Assembly: GCA_035263845.1 (NCBI GenBank)
Contig: DATFQY010000075.1
Span: 1 to 64,000 of the forward strand
Origin: JAWOLE01 sp035263845
GTDB taxonomy: Bacteria; Acidobacteriota; Thermoanaerobaculia; UBA5066; Gp7-AA6
Reading direction: 5' to 3'
Length of the DNA: 64,000 nucleotides
Shown one piece after another: positions 53,501 through 62,708 of this stretch. Within the stretch, counting starts at the first letter, position 1. Each line of letters starts with the position of its first letter. The position numbers and the translations under genes were made by a program. The notes beneath the pieces are model-generated. The model was not told the origin of the DNA and did not search any database. It worked only from the letters and a program-made list of their open reading frames with translations.

Positions 53501-54820
53501 GTGACCGTCAGCAAGCACAAGGAGCTCTACCGACTTCGGGGCCGCTGGCAGAAGGAGCGCGCCCGCCTCTACGACCGGGACAGCGGGCTGCCCACCATCG
53601 GCGCCCTGACCGAGGACCTCGGCCGGCGGCTCCAGGCCTTCGGGTCCCTCGCGGTCTTCGTCTTCCGGCCGGGCTCGGACGGGCACGTCGAGCAGGTCTG
53701 GGGGTGGGAGGCCTACGACGACCTGCTCCTCGATTTCGCGCGGCGCCTGAAGGCGCTCCAGACCGACGGGGTCCTGCCGCCGGGGACCTTCTGCGTCGAG
53801 CACGTTCGCTCCGACGAGCTCCTGCTCTTCGTCGAGCCCGGCTCGGGATTCGTCGAGCGCCCCGGGGCGGTCGAGAGCAAGGCGGGGGAGCTGGACGCGA
53901 TGATCCGCGGATACCTCGCGGAGAGGGCCGACATGGGTGGCCGCTTCCGATCCTTCGTCGGCGCGGCGCGCATCCCGTACGACGCCAAGTACCGCGTCGA
54001 GCGGCTGCTCTACCGGGGCATCCAGGAGGCACGCGACCAGGTCACGCGCCAGACCGTCCGGGCGGAGATCCAGGGAGGCGCGCTCCTCCAAGACGCGATC
54101 GCGAGGCGCGACTTCTACCCGATCTTCCAGCCGGTCTTCGACCTGTCGAGCGGAAGCATGATCGGCATCGAGGCCCTTTCGCGCGGCCCGCGCGGCAGCG
54201 AGATCGAGAGCGGCGAGACGCTCTTCTCGCTCGCCGATCGGACCGGCATGCTCGTCCCGCTGGAGCGGATCTGCCGGGCGCACTCGCTCGAGGCGGCGAG
54301 CACGGGAAAGTTCACCGGGAAGATCTTCCTGAACCTCTCGCCCGCCGCCGTCACGGACTCGGATTTCCTCGGGCCGTCGTTCCTCGACCAGATCGCCGCG
54401 CGCGGGCTCTCGCCGGACAATATCGTGCTCGAGATCACCGAGCGCACCTACGTCGTCTACGAGGAGCTCTTCCGGGAAGTCCTCGCCCGGTTTCGCCAGC
54501 AGAACTTCCACATCGCGGTGGACGACGTCGGGACTGGCTACAGCAACCTCGCGTCGCTCGCGGATATCGAGCCGGATTACCTGAAGTTCGACACGGTCTT
54601 CGTCCGGGGAATCGACGCGCACCCAACCAAGCAGGACCTGCTCGAGGCATTGCTCTCCTTCGCGCGCAAGATGAACACCAAGGTGATCGCGGAGGGCATC
54701 GAGCGGGCGGAGGAGCTGAACACCCTGCGTTCCTTGAGCGTCCCGTTCGGGCAGGGATTCCTGCTGGCGAGGCCGATGCCGATTGCCGACATCGCTAGAG
54801 TCCAGTCGCTGACGGTGTGA
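53501..54820 (+). CDS. Degenerate GGDEF + EAL protein (c-di-GMP phosphodiesterase)
   Basis: A 439-residue cytoplasmic protein. The N-terminal ~180 residues look like a decayed GGDEF domain (YDRDSGLPTIGAL; the GGDEF site reads VRSDELLLF), so no cyclase activity is expected. The EAL domain (about 195-435) is complete: IEALSRG, FLNLSP, LEITERT, VDDVGTGYS, LKFD, IAEGIE and QGFLLARP, so it should hydrolyse c-di-GMP. GTG start 28 bp after the ClC gene. Confidence 0.9.
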   Translation: MTVSKHKELYRLRGRWQKERARLYDRDSGLPTIGALTEDLGRRLQAFGSLAVFVFRPGSDGHVEQVWGWEAYDDLLLDFARRLKALQTDGVLPPGTFCVEHVRSDELLLFVEPGSGFVERPGAVESKAGELDAMIRGYLAERADMGGRFRSFVGAARIPYDAKYRVERLLYRGIQEARDQVTRQTVRAEIQGGALLQDAIARRDFYPIFQPVFDLSSGSMIGIEALSRGPRGSEIESGETLFSLADRTGMLVPLERICRAHSLEAASTGKFTGKIFLNLSPAAVTDSDFLGPSFLDQIAARGLSPDNIVLEITERTYVVYEELFREVLARFRQQNFHIAVDDVGTGYSNLASLADIEPDYLKFDTVFVRGIDAHPTKQDLLEALLSFARKMNTKVIAEGIERAEELNTLRSLSVPFGQGFLLARPMPIADIARVQSLTV

Positions 54821-54825
54821 TGGTT

Positions 54826-55062
54826 ACGGCCCAACGTCCAAGGTCCAAGGTCTGTCGAAGGTCCAAGGTCGAAGGTCCTGTGAGTCGAAGGTCCAAGGTC
54901 GAGGGTCTAAGGTCAGTCGAATGTCCAAGGTCGAAGGATCGGGAGCCCGACTTTGGACCTCCGACTTTCGGCCGACCTTGGACTTTGAACCTTGGACTTT
55001 GGACCCACCAGACCTTGGACCTTCGGCCTTGGACGAACCTTGGACCTTGGACCTTGGACTTG
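54826..55062. repeat. Long inverted block of CCAAGGTC words
   Basis: A 237-bp spacer with no gene. The first half (to about 54945) is built from CCAAGGTC, GGTCGAAGG and GTCGAAGGTCC words. The second half (from about 54950) uses the reverse complements GACCTTGG, ACCTTGGACC and CTTGGACTTTGG. The transcript could fold into one very long hairpin. The largest of the word-repeat blocks in the window, just before a tRNA gene. Confidence 0.9.
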
Positions 55063-55066
55063 TCCC

Positions 55067-55141
55067 GGGAGGTTAGCTCAGAGGTAGAGCGTCTGCTTTA
55101 CACGCAGTAGGTCGCAGGTTCGACCCCTGCACCTCCCACCA
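55067..55141 (+). tRNA. tRNA-Val (TAC anticodon)
   Basis: A 75-nt cloverleaf: acceptor GGGAGGT / ACCTCCC, D-arm AGCTCAGAGGTAGAGC, anticodon loop TTTACAC (TAC, valine), T-arm GCAGGTTCGACCCCTGC, and encoded ACCA. Confidence 0.95.
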
Positions 55142-55237
55142 TCGCCTCTTCGTCACCCGGCCGTTGTTGACTTCGCGCGCAGGCGTCTTCAAACTTCCCA
55201 AACAGAGCAGGCTGATCACAATCGAGTCGGGGAGCGC

Positions 55238-56041
55238 ATGAACGTCCGCGGTATCGTTTCTGCGGGATTGTTTCTCGCTGGTTTCCTGGCGAGTCCGGGG
55301 CTGTACGCCCGCGGGGTGGAGGACGCGTTGACGGCCTGCGTTCCGGACACGACGTCGCTCTGCCTGAACGCCGGCCGCTTCCGGGTGCAGACCCAATGGG
55401 TCACCACGGACGGCGTCACCGGCGGCGGTCATCCGGTCGCTCTCACTTCGGACACCGGTTACTTCTGGTTCTTCTCGGCGAACAACGTCGAGCTGGTCGT
55501 CAAGGTCGTTGACGGCCGGGCCTTCAACAACAACTTCTGGGTCTTCGCCGGCGGGCTGACCAACGTGAACGTGATCATGACCGTGACCGATACCGAGGCC
55601 GGACTCGTGAAGGTGTACGTCAACCCGCAGGGAACCGCCCTCCAACCGATCCAGGACACTGGCCCCTTCGCGAGCCCGCCGGCGTTCGATCTGACCGGCA
55701 CCTGGTCGGGTCCCGCCTCCGACGACAGCGGGCCGACGACCATGACATGGACGCTGACCCAGAGCGGGGGATCGATTACCGGCGCGTTTTTCGCCGTGGA
55801 GCCGGCGCCGCACAACACCCAGTACCGAGGGACGATTTCGGGCAGCCTCTCCGGAACGAGCCTTACCTACACGATCAATGTTCCCAAGGGGAGCATTGTC
55901 GGCTTGCCGAACTGCTTCGTCGCGATCAATGGCTCGGCGGTCGCGAGCGCGAACGCCATCGTGGGGACATACACCGGGGACACCGGAAAAGATTGCATCG
56001 GTCCTTTCGCGAACGGGCTCCTCTCGCTGGCCAAACAGTGA
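55238..56041 (+). CDS. Secreted protein, unknown function
   Basis: A 267-residue exported protein with a signal peptide (residues 5-24, cleavage near LYARG). The mature part starts with a domain marked CVPDTTSLCLNAGRFRVQ, then DTGYFWFFSANNVELVVKV and NNFWVFAGGLTNVN, a pattern I associate with secreted proteins of Acidobacteria. The C-terminal part (about 150-265) is a beta-rich domain (LTGTWSGPASDDSGPTTMTW). No anchor. Function unknown. Confidence 0.75.
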   Translation: MNVRGIVSAGLFLAGFLASPGLYARGVEDALTACVPDTTSLCLNAGRFRVQTQWVTTDGVTGGGHPVALTSDTGYFWFFSANNVELVVKVVDGRAFNNNFWVFAGGLTNVNVIMTVTDTEAGLVKVYVNPQGTALQPIQDTGPFASPPAFDLTGTWSGPASDDSGPTTMTWTLTQSGGSITGAFFAVEPAPHNTQYRGTISGSLSGTSLTYTINVPKGSIVGLPNCFVAINGSAVASANAIVGTYTGDTGKDCIGPFANGLLSLAKQ

Positions 56042-56101
56042 ATCGCTTCACGGGCGAAGCCCGCTGAGATAGAGTTGGCCCGGTCTCATCCGGGAGGGCC
56101 C

Positions 56102-57262
56102 ATGAAGCTGTCGGTCGCTGCGCGGCGGTTTCTCGCGGTCGTTGTCCTGTCGTTGAGCACTCTGGCAGGGGCGGGGACGAGCTTTCTCCTCGGAACCTGC
56201 GGGCCGTTCACCGACGTCGCCGCGGATGTGTTTTGTCCTTTCGTCCTGGAGATCTTCTATCTCGGGATCACGACGGGGACGACGGCGACGACCTACGACC
56301 CAACCGCGAATGTCTCGCGCCTCCAGATGGCCGCGTTCCTTTCCCGCACGGTGGACGGCGTCTTGCGGCGAGGAAGCCGCCGGGCGGCCCTGGACCAGTT
56401 CTGGACCACGAAGAACGCCACGGTCCTCGGACTGACAACCGTCGGCAGCGCTCCCGCTCTCATCGCGTCGGACGGGGTGGATATCTGGGTTGCCGACCAC
56501 AACAGCTCGACGGTGTCCCGAGTCCGGGCGAGCGACGGAAGGCTTCTGGAGACCTGGACCGGGGCGAGCTTCCCCACCGGCGTCCTCTCGGCGATGGGGA
56601 GGATCTTCATTGCCGGGAACTTCCTGGGCCGGATCGATCCTGGCCAGCCGGCCGGCGCCGTCGAAAATGTCACGAATCTTCCGGGTGGCTCGGGCCAGCA
56701 GCTCACCTTCGATGGCTCCAGGATCTGGGTGGCGAACTCCACGAACGGATCGGTCTCGATCGTGACGCCGGGCGCGACGACTCCCTGGACGGTCACGACC
56801 GTGACCGCCGGCTTCTCGCTTCCTGTGGGGGCGGTCTTCGACGGCTCGAGCATCTGGGTCACGGACAATGGCGCCGGGACCCTCCTGAACTTGAGCGCCG
56901 CCGGCGCCATTCTTCAGACCGTGACCGTCGGGCCGGGGCCGGGCTTTCCCGTTTTCGACGGCGCCAACATCTGGGTTCCCAACTTCAGCGACTCGTCCGT
57001 CTCCGTGGTCCGGGCCTCGTCCGGCGCGGTCCTGGCGACGCTGACCGGAAACAGCCTCGGCGACGCGCACTCCGCCGCCTTCGACGGCCAGCGTGTCCTC
57101 GTGACCGGAGAGGGCGGCCTCCTGTCGCTCTGGAAGGCGGCGGACCTGACGCCGCTCGGCGGAGCTTCCATCGGACTTCTCACATCGGTCATCGGCGCAT
57201 GCAGCGACGGCGTGAGCTTCTGGATCACTCTGAACAACACCAACCTGATCGCACGGTTCTGA
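56102..57262 (+). CDS. Secreted beta-propeller protein with SLH-like segment
   Basis: A 386-residue exported protein. Signal peptide (about 1-24), then an S-layer-homology-like segment (FTDVAADVFCPFVLEIFYLG, then TYDPTANVSRLQMAAFLSR). The rest is a repeated-blade propeller of the YncE/Vgb type (GVDIWVADHNSSTVSRV, SRIWVANSTNGSVSIV, SSIWVTDNGAGTLL, ANIWVPNFSDSSVSVV). The catalytic residues of streptogramin lyase are not evident. Probably a surface-attached binding protein. Confidence 0.8.
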   Translation: MKLSVAARRFLAVVVLSLSTLAGAGTSFLLGTCGPFTDVAADVFCPFVLEIFYLGITTGTTATTYDPTANVSRLQMAAFLSRTVDGVLRRGSRRAALDQFWTTKNATVLGLTTVGSAPALIASDGVDIWVADHNSSTVSRVRASDGRLLETWTGASFPTGVLSAMGRIFIAGNFLGRIDPGQPAGAVENVTNLPGGSGQQLTFDGSRIWVANSTNGSVSIVTPGATTPWTVTTVTAGFSLPVGAVFDGSSIWVTDNGAGTLLNLSAAGAILQTVTVGPGPGFPVFDGANIWVPNFSDSSVSVVRASSGAVLATLTGNSLGDAHSAAFDGQRVLVTGEGGLLSLWKAADLTPLGGASIGLLTSVIGACSDGVSFWITLNNTNLIARF

Positions 57263-57470
57263 TCCGTCGCCTCGCGCCGAACGCGCTCGCGAGCCCGTTC
57301 GAGCGCGATGCGGCGTTCGCCTCCTCCGAGCGGGTCCCCAGATTTTCAGAACCAGGCACCTCCAGTTTTTGATGCGTCCGGATCACGGAGGAAGAGCCTC
57401 CCGTCCGTAACGTCACGCTGTGGGCCGCGATCGCGGCCGATGGTGGGAAATGGACGAACTGGAGGCAAGC

Positions 57471-58826
57471 ATGCGCACCCTTCTCGCGGCCCTGGCCCTT
57501 TTCCTGTTCCTGGCGGTGTGGGCAATTCCGGCGCAGGCCGCCGAAACCGTCGGCGGTTTCTGCGAGCGCCCAACGGTGACCGGCCTGGCGGCGATCTGTC
57601 CGGGCGCGACGGTGCGGCTGGTCGCGAGCACCACGGTGCCCTACGGTCAATGGACGTGCCAGTGGTATCGCAACTCGCAGCCAATCCCCGGTGAGAACGA
57701 CGAGGAGCTCTTCGTGACGGAGCCCGGCGACTACTCGGCCGTGATCCTCTATCCGGAGTGCACATCCGCGCCGTCGGCGCCCCTCACGGTGGCGCCGGCC
57801 GCGTGCCAGGCGGCTCCGGCGGGAATGATCCTGGACCCGCCCGGCGGCGCCGGACTCTCCAACGGCAACGGAGTGCTCGAGCCGGGCGAGCGGATCCGCC
57901 TCGGCCCGTCCTGGTTCAACACGGGATCGGTTCCCGTCAGCCTTGCCGCCAATGCCGCCGACCTCGTTGGGCCGGCCGGCGCCGACTACACCCTTTTCGA
58001 CGGACTGGCGGACTACGGAACGATCGCGCCCGGGATGATCGGCAACTGCCTCGCCGCGACGGAGGACTGCTACGAGCTCTCGGTTTCCAATCCCGCGGTC
58101 CGACCGGAAGCCCACTGGGACGTCTCGTTCGAGGAGACTCCCTTGAACGGCGACCTCCCGACGGTCTGGAAGGTCCACGTCGGGTCGAGCTTCGCGGACG
58201 TGCCGGTCTCGCACGTCTTCTATCCGGCGATCGAAAAGCTCTTCCACGCGGGAGTGACAAACGGCTGCGGGCCGTCGGCATTCTGCCCGGACGAGCACGG
58301 TTCGCGCCTGCAGATGGCGATCTTCCTCTCGCGGGCCCTCGCCGGCGGGGACGCCAACATCCCGGCCGCCGGGAGCAACTACGACTGCTCGGCCGGAGGG
58401 ACATCGCTCTTCGCCGACGTTCCGCCGGGCGATCCGTTCTGCCGGCACGCGAACTTCATCGCCTCACGCGGCGCGACGACCGGCTGCGAGCCCGGCGTCT
58501 TCTGCGTCGGGCAGCCCGCTACCCGCATCCAGATGGCGATCGTGGTGGCGCGCTCGATCGCCGGCGGCGAGGACGCGGTCCCAATGGCATACGGCCCGGA
58601 TCCCGTGACGGGGCTGAGCTACGACTGCAATCCGCCGACGAAAGACCTGCACTTCACGGACATCGGCGAATCCGACTGGTACTGCAAGCACGCCGAGTAC
58701 CTGCGAGCGACCGGCGTCATCTCGGGCTATCCCGATGGCAGCTTCCAGCCCGGGCAGGCCATCACGCGCGGCCAGATGGCCAAGTTCCTTTCCAACGGGT
58801 TCCACCTCCAGCTCTTCGGCAAGTAG
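57471..58826 (+). CDS. Secreted protein with three SLH domains
   Basis: A 451-residue exported protein. A Sec signal peptide (RTLLAALALFLFLAVWA), an Ig-like segment (about 30-120, WTCQWYRNSQPIPGEN), a middle beta region with Cys pairs, and three S-layer-homology repeats at the C-terminus: FADVPVSHVFYPAIEKLF, FADVPPGDPFCRHANFIA and FTDIGESDWYCKHAEYL, each ending with an RxQMAxFLSR-like motif. It probably attaches to the cell surface. The ATG is chosen for the GGAGG site six bases before it and because the signal peptide begins there. Confidence 0.83.
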   Translation: MRTLLAALALFLFLAVWAIPAQAAETVGGFCERPTVTGLAAICPGATVRLVASTTVPYGQWTCQWYRNSQPIPGENDEELFVTEPGDYSAVILYPECTSAPSAPLTVAPAACQAAPAGMILDPPGGAGLSNGNGVLEPGERIRLGPSWFNTGSVPVSLAANAADLVGPAGADYTLFDGLADYGTIAPGMIGNCLAATEDCYELSVSNPAVRPEAHWDVSFEETPLNGDLPTVWKVHVGSSFADVPVSHVFYPAIEKLFHAGVTNGCGPSAFCPDEHGSRLQMAIFLSRALAGGDANIPAAGSNYDCSAGGTSLFADVPPGDPFCRHANFIASRGATTGCEPGVFCVGQPATRIQMAIVVARSIAGGEDAVPMAYGPDPVTGLSYDCNPPTKDLHFTDIGESDWYCKHAEYLRATGVISGYPDGSFQPGQAITRGQMAKFLSNGFHLQLFGK

Positions 58827-58898
58827 GGCCGAAGCGGGGGTTTCGCCGGGCGGCGGGGCCACGTCCTCGCCGCCCTTCTCTTCTGCGGGAGTTGCCCG

Positions 58899-60728
58899 CT
58901 AGCCGCTGTCCTCGGGGACGACGAGGACAGGGCGCTTGGCGCTGTCGAGGATCTGGAAGGCGATGTCGTCTCGGCCGGTCATGGAGCGGGTGCGCGGGCC
59001 ATGGCCGCCGATGACGACCAGGTCGTAGTCGCCCTTGCGGGCCTCCATCAGGATCCCTTCCAGCGGAGAGTCGGCCTGGCGGACCTGCGCCTGCGCCTGC
59101 ACGTCGAAGGCCGACAGCGTCGCGACGCCCTGGTCGAGGTGCGCCCGGATCCACCGCGGCGGCTCCGCGGAGTCGCGGGAGACGTGGAGAAGCGTCACCG
59201 CCGCCCCGAGCCGGCCGGCGAGCCATCCGCCGACGCGGACGTCGCTCTTGCCGGGCTCGCCGACCGCCGTGCAGATCAGGACCTTCCCGAAATGCTCGCG
59301 CGCTTCGCCGAAGAGAAGGGGAGTCGAGGCCTCCCGCAGGAGCTGCCGGACCGACCGGCTGCGGATCGCCTTGGGGCCGATCGGTCCGAGGACGACGAGG
59401 TCGTAGAAGGTCTCTGCCTGCTCGTTGCGGATCTGCTCGGCGGGCTCGCCGACCCGGATCCGGATCTCGTCGGCGTCCTGCTCGAACTCCGTCTTGAAGC
59501 GCTCGCGGAGCGGATCGGGCGGGTTGTCCGCCGGGACCACGCCCAGCACGACGAGCGACGCGTTCAACGCCGACGCGAGAGGCCGCGCGGCAGCCACGGG
59601 CGGCCGCTGCGCTCCCAGGGGATCGGCCACGAGGAGGCTCGGGAGCGGCTGCTCGAGGACGCGCCAGTCCTTCAGGGTGATCCGAACTTCGTCGGGCACG
59701 GGGTCGCTCGCCGGCAGGACCGCTTCGACGATCTGTCCCTCCTCGCCGTAGGGAAGGGGAGGAGAGATCTGACGCGTGCGGGGCAGCCGCGGGATGCGAA
59801 GTCGCAGACGCCGCAGGGCGCCCGCGAAGCTGGACTCGACGACGCGGCCCACGCCCAGCGTCGGTCTCCCGTCCGCGCCCGCGTGCCCGAGCTCGACCTG
59901 CTCGGGTCGGATCAGGATGCGCACCGGCGATCCCTCCGCATGCGCCTGCCCGGCCGGCAGGTCGAGCGAGAGCGGCCCGAATTCCGCGCGCCCCTCGCGG
60001 CAGCGTCCCTGGAGGACCGTTCCCGCTCCCAGGAAGGTCGCGGCGTAGAGAGAGCCGGGCTTCCCGTAGAGCTCCTCGGGCTTCCCGACCTCGATCAGGT
60101 GGCCGCGCTCGAAGACACCGATCCGGTCCGCGATCTCGAACGCTTCTTCCTGGTCGTGCGTGACGAGGACCGTCGTGAGCCGCAGCCTCTGCTGGATCTC
60201 CCGGAAGCTCCGGCGAAGCTGCGCGCGGATCTTCACGTCGAGCGCCCCGAACGGCTCGTCCAGCAGGAGGACCTTCGGCTCGTAGGCCAGGGCGCGGGCG
60301 AGGGCGACGCGCTGCTGCTGCCCGCCGGAGAGCTCGCGGGCGTAGCGCTCCCCCAGGCCCCCGAGGCCGACGAGGTCGAGGAGCTCCTCGCTCTTCTGGT
60401 GGCGCTGCCGTCGGGAGACGCCGCGGATGCGCAGGCCGAAGGCGATGTTCTCGGCGGCCGTCATGTGCTGGAAGATCGAGTAGTTCTGGAACACGAACCC
60501 GACGCCGCGCTTCTGGGGCTCGAGGCTCGTGACGTCCTGCCCCATCAGCTCGATCTTTCCGCCGTCGGTCGCCGTCAAACCCGCGATCATCCGCAGCACC
60601 GTGCTCTTGCCCGATCCCGACGCGCCGAGCAGGACGAAGAGCTCGCCGTCGGCGATCTCCAGGCCGACGGCCTCGACCACCGCGCGGCCGGCGAAGCGCT
60701 TGGTCAGACCGTCGAGGACGATGGACAC
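58899..60728 (-). CDS. Sulfate ABC transporter ATPase fused to Usp domains
   Basis: A 609-residue protein. The ABC domain (1-~240) has Walker A GASGSGKST, signature LSGGQQQRVALARAL, Walker B VLLLDEPFGALD and H-loop VTHDQEEAFE, closest to CysA/sulfate ATPases. A TOBE-like part follows (about 245-350). The remaining ~260 residues are two UspA-like domains, the second with VIGGHGPRTRSMTGRDDIAF and a VLVVPEDSG end. Fusion of a transporter ATPase with stress domains suggests nucleotide-sensitive control. GTG start 11 bp after the permease stop. Confidence 0.88.
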   Translation of the reverse strand: MSIVLDGLTKRFAGRAVVEAVGLEIADGELFVLLGASGSGKSTVLRMIAGLTATDGGKIELMGQDVTSLEPQKRGVGFVFQNYSIFQHMTAAENIAFGLRIRGVSRRQRHQKSEELLDLVGLGGLGERYARELSGGQQQRVALARALAYEPKVLLLDEPFGALDVKIRAQLRRSFREIQQRLRLTTVLVTHDQEEAFEIADRIGVFERGHLIEVGKPEELYGKPGSLYAATFLGAGTVLQGRCREGRAEFGPLSLDLPAGQAHAEGSPVRILIRPEQVELGHAGADGRPTLGVGRVVESSFAGALRRLRLRIPRLPRTRQISPPLPYGEEGQIVEAVLPASDPVPDEVRITLKDWRVLEQPLPSLLVADPLGAQRPPVAAARPLASALNASLVVLGVVPADNPPDPLRERFKTEFEQDADEIRIRVGEPAEQIRNEQAETFYDLVVLGPIGPKAIRSRSVRQLLREASTPLLFGEAREHFGKVLICTAVGEPGKSDVRVGGWLAGRLGAAVTLLHVSRDSAEPPRWIRAHLDQGVATLSAFDVQAQAQVRQADSPLEGILMEARKGDYDLVVIGGHGPRTRSMTGRDDIAFQILDSAKRPVLVVPEDSG

Positions 60729-60739
60729 CGCGGCCTCGC

Positions 60740-61579
60740 CTACCGCGCCCTCTCCCGCGTCGCGCGGGAGGCGAACTGGAAGAGGAAGAAGAAGATCGCG
60801 AACGACAGCAGGGCCAGCACCGCCGCCAGCGCATTGGCGTGCGCGATGTCGCCCGCCTCGAACTGGGCGAAGATGTAGAGGGGCGCCGTCTGGGTCTTCA
60901 GCCTCAGGTTGCCGGAGACCATCACCGTGGCCCCGAACTCCCCGAGGGAGTGCGCGAAGGTCAGCAGCGCCCCCGTGGTCAGCCCACCGCGCAGGGCCGG
61001 CAGCAGGACCAGGCGGAAGGTCGTCCACCGGCTCGCGCCGATCGTGTAGGCGGCCTCCTCGTAGGTCGTTTCGAGCTCGTCCAAGACCGGCTTGACCGCT
61101 CCGAGCATGTAGGGAAAGGTCACGAAGAGGTGGGCGAGGAGCACGCCGAACGGTCGGAACATCGGCTGCAACCCGATCGGCACGAGGAGCTTTCCGAGCA
61201 GCCCGATCGGCCCCCAGAGAAGAAGAAGAGACGTCCCGACGACGACCGTCGGGATCGCGACCGGCAGATTGACGACGACGCCCAGCGCCCGGTCTCCCCA
61301 GAACCGGTGCTTGGAGAGGACGTACGCGGTGAAGGTTCCCAGGACGGTGTTGACCGCGGTCGTGGCGAACGCGATCAGCAGGGAGAAGCGGAGAGCGAAC
61401 TGCGCCTCCGGCGAGCGGATCGCGTCCCAGAAGGCGCCGGGCCCGCCTTTCAGCGCGAAGACGAAGACCGCGGCGAGCGGCATCAGCAGCAACGGCAGCA
61501 GCACGAGGAGCAGCACGCCGACCGGCAGCCGGCTCGATTCGCGCCGGCCGCGGAGGGCGCCGTTTTCCGCCGCCGTCAC
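60740..61579 (-). CDS. Sulfate ABC transporter permease (CysT/CysW family)
   Basis: A 279-residue inner-membrane permease with about six helices and the EAA loop EEAAYTIGASRWTTFRLVLLP for ATPase contact. GTG start overlapping the binding-protein stop (GTGA). Only one permease gene is present where cysT and cysW usually occur side by side, so it may work as a homodimer, like ModB-type systems. Confidence 0.88.
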   Translation of the reverse strand: MTAAENGALRGRRESSRLPVGVLLLVLLPLLLMPLAAVFVFALKGGPGAFWDAIRSPEAQFALRFSLLIAFATTAVNTVLGTFTAYVLSKHRFWGDRALGVVVNLPVAIPTVVVGTSLLLLWGPIGLLGKLLVPIGLQPMFRPFGVLLAHLFVTFPYMLGAVKPVLDELETTYEEAAYTIGASRWTTFRLVLLPALRGGLTTGALLTFAHSLGEFGATVMVSGNLRLKTQTAPLYIFAQFEAGDIAHANALAAVLALLSFAIFFFLFQFASRATRERAR

Positions 61580-62646
61580 TTCTTGATCTCCTCCAGGACG
61601 CGCTTCTTCCAGACGTCCTCGACGATCTCCCTCTTCGCCCGCTTCCAGCCGCCGACGTCTCCGATCCGGAAGGGGTCTTCGATCGCGCCGAAGGCGGGGT
61701 TGGCGGCGTTCAGGGGCTCGAGCACGCTGCGGAAACCATATCGGACGAAGATCTGCTGCGCCTCTTCCGAGAAGAGGAACGCCGCGAAGGCGTCCACCAG
61801 GTCCCTGTCCCGCCGTGAGACGTTTCGCTCGACCCGGACGAGGGTGTGCTCGGAGAGGACCGTCGAGCGCGGGTACACCACCTCGCCTTCCAGCTTGCCG
61901 CGGGAGAGGTCGAAGATCGCCTCCTGCTCGTAGGTCACCAGCGCGTCGCCGAACCCGTTCTCGAACTGCGTGCGGGCGGCGCGCGCCGAGGCCGCCTGGG
62001 CGACGACATTCTTCCAGACGCCCAGGAGCATCGCGTGCCCGGCCGAGGCGGGGTCGGCGGCATTGCGCGCGCCGGCGCCGTACTCGGCGACGATCGCCCA
62101 GTTCGCTCCGCCCGACGTCATGGGGTCGGGATGGACGACTCGCACGCCGGGCCGGCCCAGGTCCGCGAAGCCGTGGATGCCCTTCGGGTTTCCGGGTCGG
62201 ACGAGAATGACGAAGGGCGTGCGATTGACCACGCCCTGGAAGGGGAAGCTCTTCCAGCTTCCGGAGCGGAGGACTCCGGCCTCGGCCAGCTTGTCCGCGT
62301 CGAGCTCGAGTGACAGCAGGGCGAGGTGCGCCGGCACGCCGAGGATGACCTGGTTGGTGATCGTGCCCGACCCCGCGAAGGAGCTGACGAGCTCGATGTG
62401 CTCGCCCCTGGCCTCCCGCCAGCGCCGCTGAAAGTCCGGGAAGACTCCCTTGTTGATCGCTTCTCCCAGGATGCTGAAGCCGTAGAAGACGATGGTGCGC
62501 GGTGGCCGCCCCTCCTTCGCCATCGGAGTCCAGGGCCAGAGCGCGTACGCGAAGAGCGCGATCCCTCCCGCGAACAACCCAGCGGTCCGCGCCCGGCGCC
62601 TGACCACTCGACTCTGCAGAAGCATTTGGCGGCTACTCCATCGCAA
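61576..62646 (-). CDS. Sulfate/thiosulfate-binding protein
   Basis: A 356-residue periplasmic protein of the Sbp/CysP family with an N-terminal hydrophobic segment (GLFAGGIALFAYALW). Ligand-region motifs SSFAGSGTITNQVILG and HPDPMTSGGANWAIVAEYGA are clear. First gene of the sulfate operon. An in-frame ATG seven codons later (62625) has an equally plausible ribosome site. Confidence 0.9.
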   Translation of the reverse strand: MRWSSRQMLLQSRVVRRRARTAGLFAGGIALFAYALWPWTPMAKEGRPPRTIVFYGFSILGEAINKGVFPDFQRRWREARGEHIELVSSFAGSGTITNQVILGVPAHLALLSLELDADKLAEAGVLRSGSWKSFPFQGVVNRTPFVILVRPGNPKGIHGFADLGRPGVRVVHPDPMTSGGANWAIVAEYGAGARNAADPASAGHAMLLGVWKNVVAQAASARAARTQFENGFGDALVTYEQEAIFDLSRGKLEGEVVYPRSTVLSEHTLVRVERNVSRRDRDLVDAFAAFLFSEEAQQIFVRYGFRSVLEPLNAANPAFGAIEDPFRIGDVGGWKRAKREIVEDVWKKRVLEEIKK

Positions 62647-62708
62647 GAACCCTGCCCGCGCCAGATGCCGTTGAAAGCGAGGGTTTTGCCCCGTCCGGGC
62701 AGCGAGTC

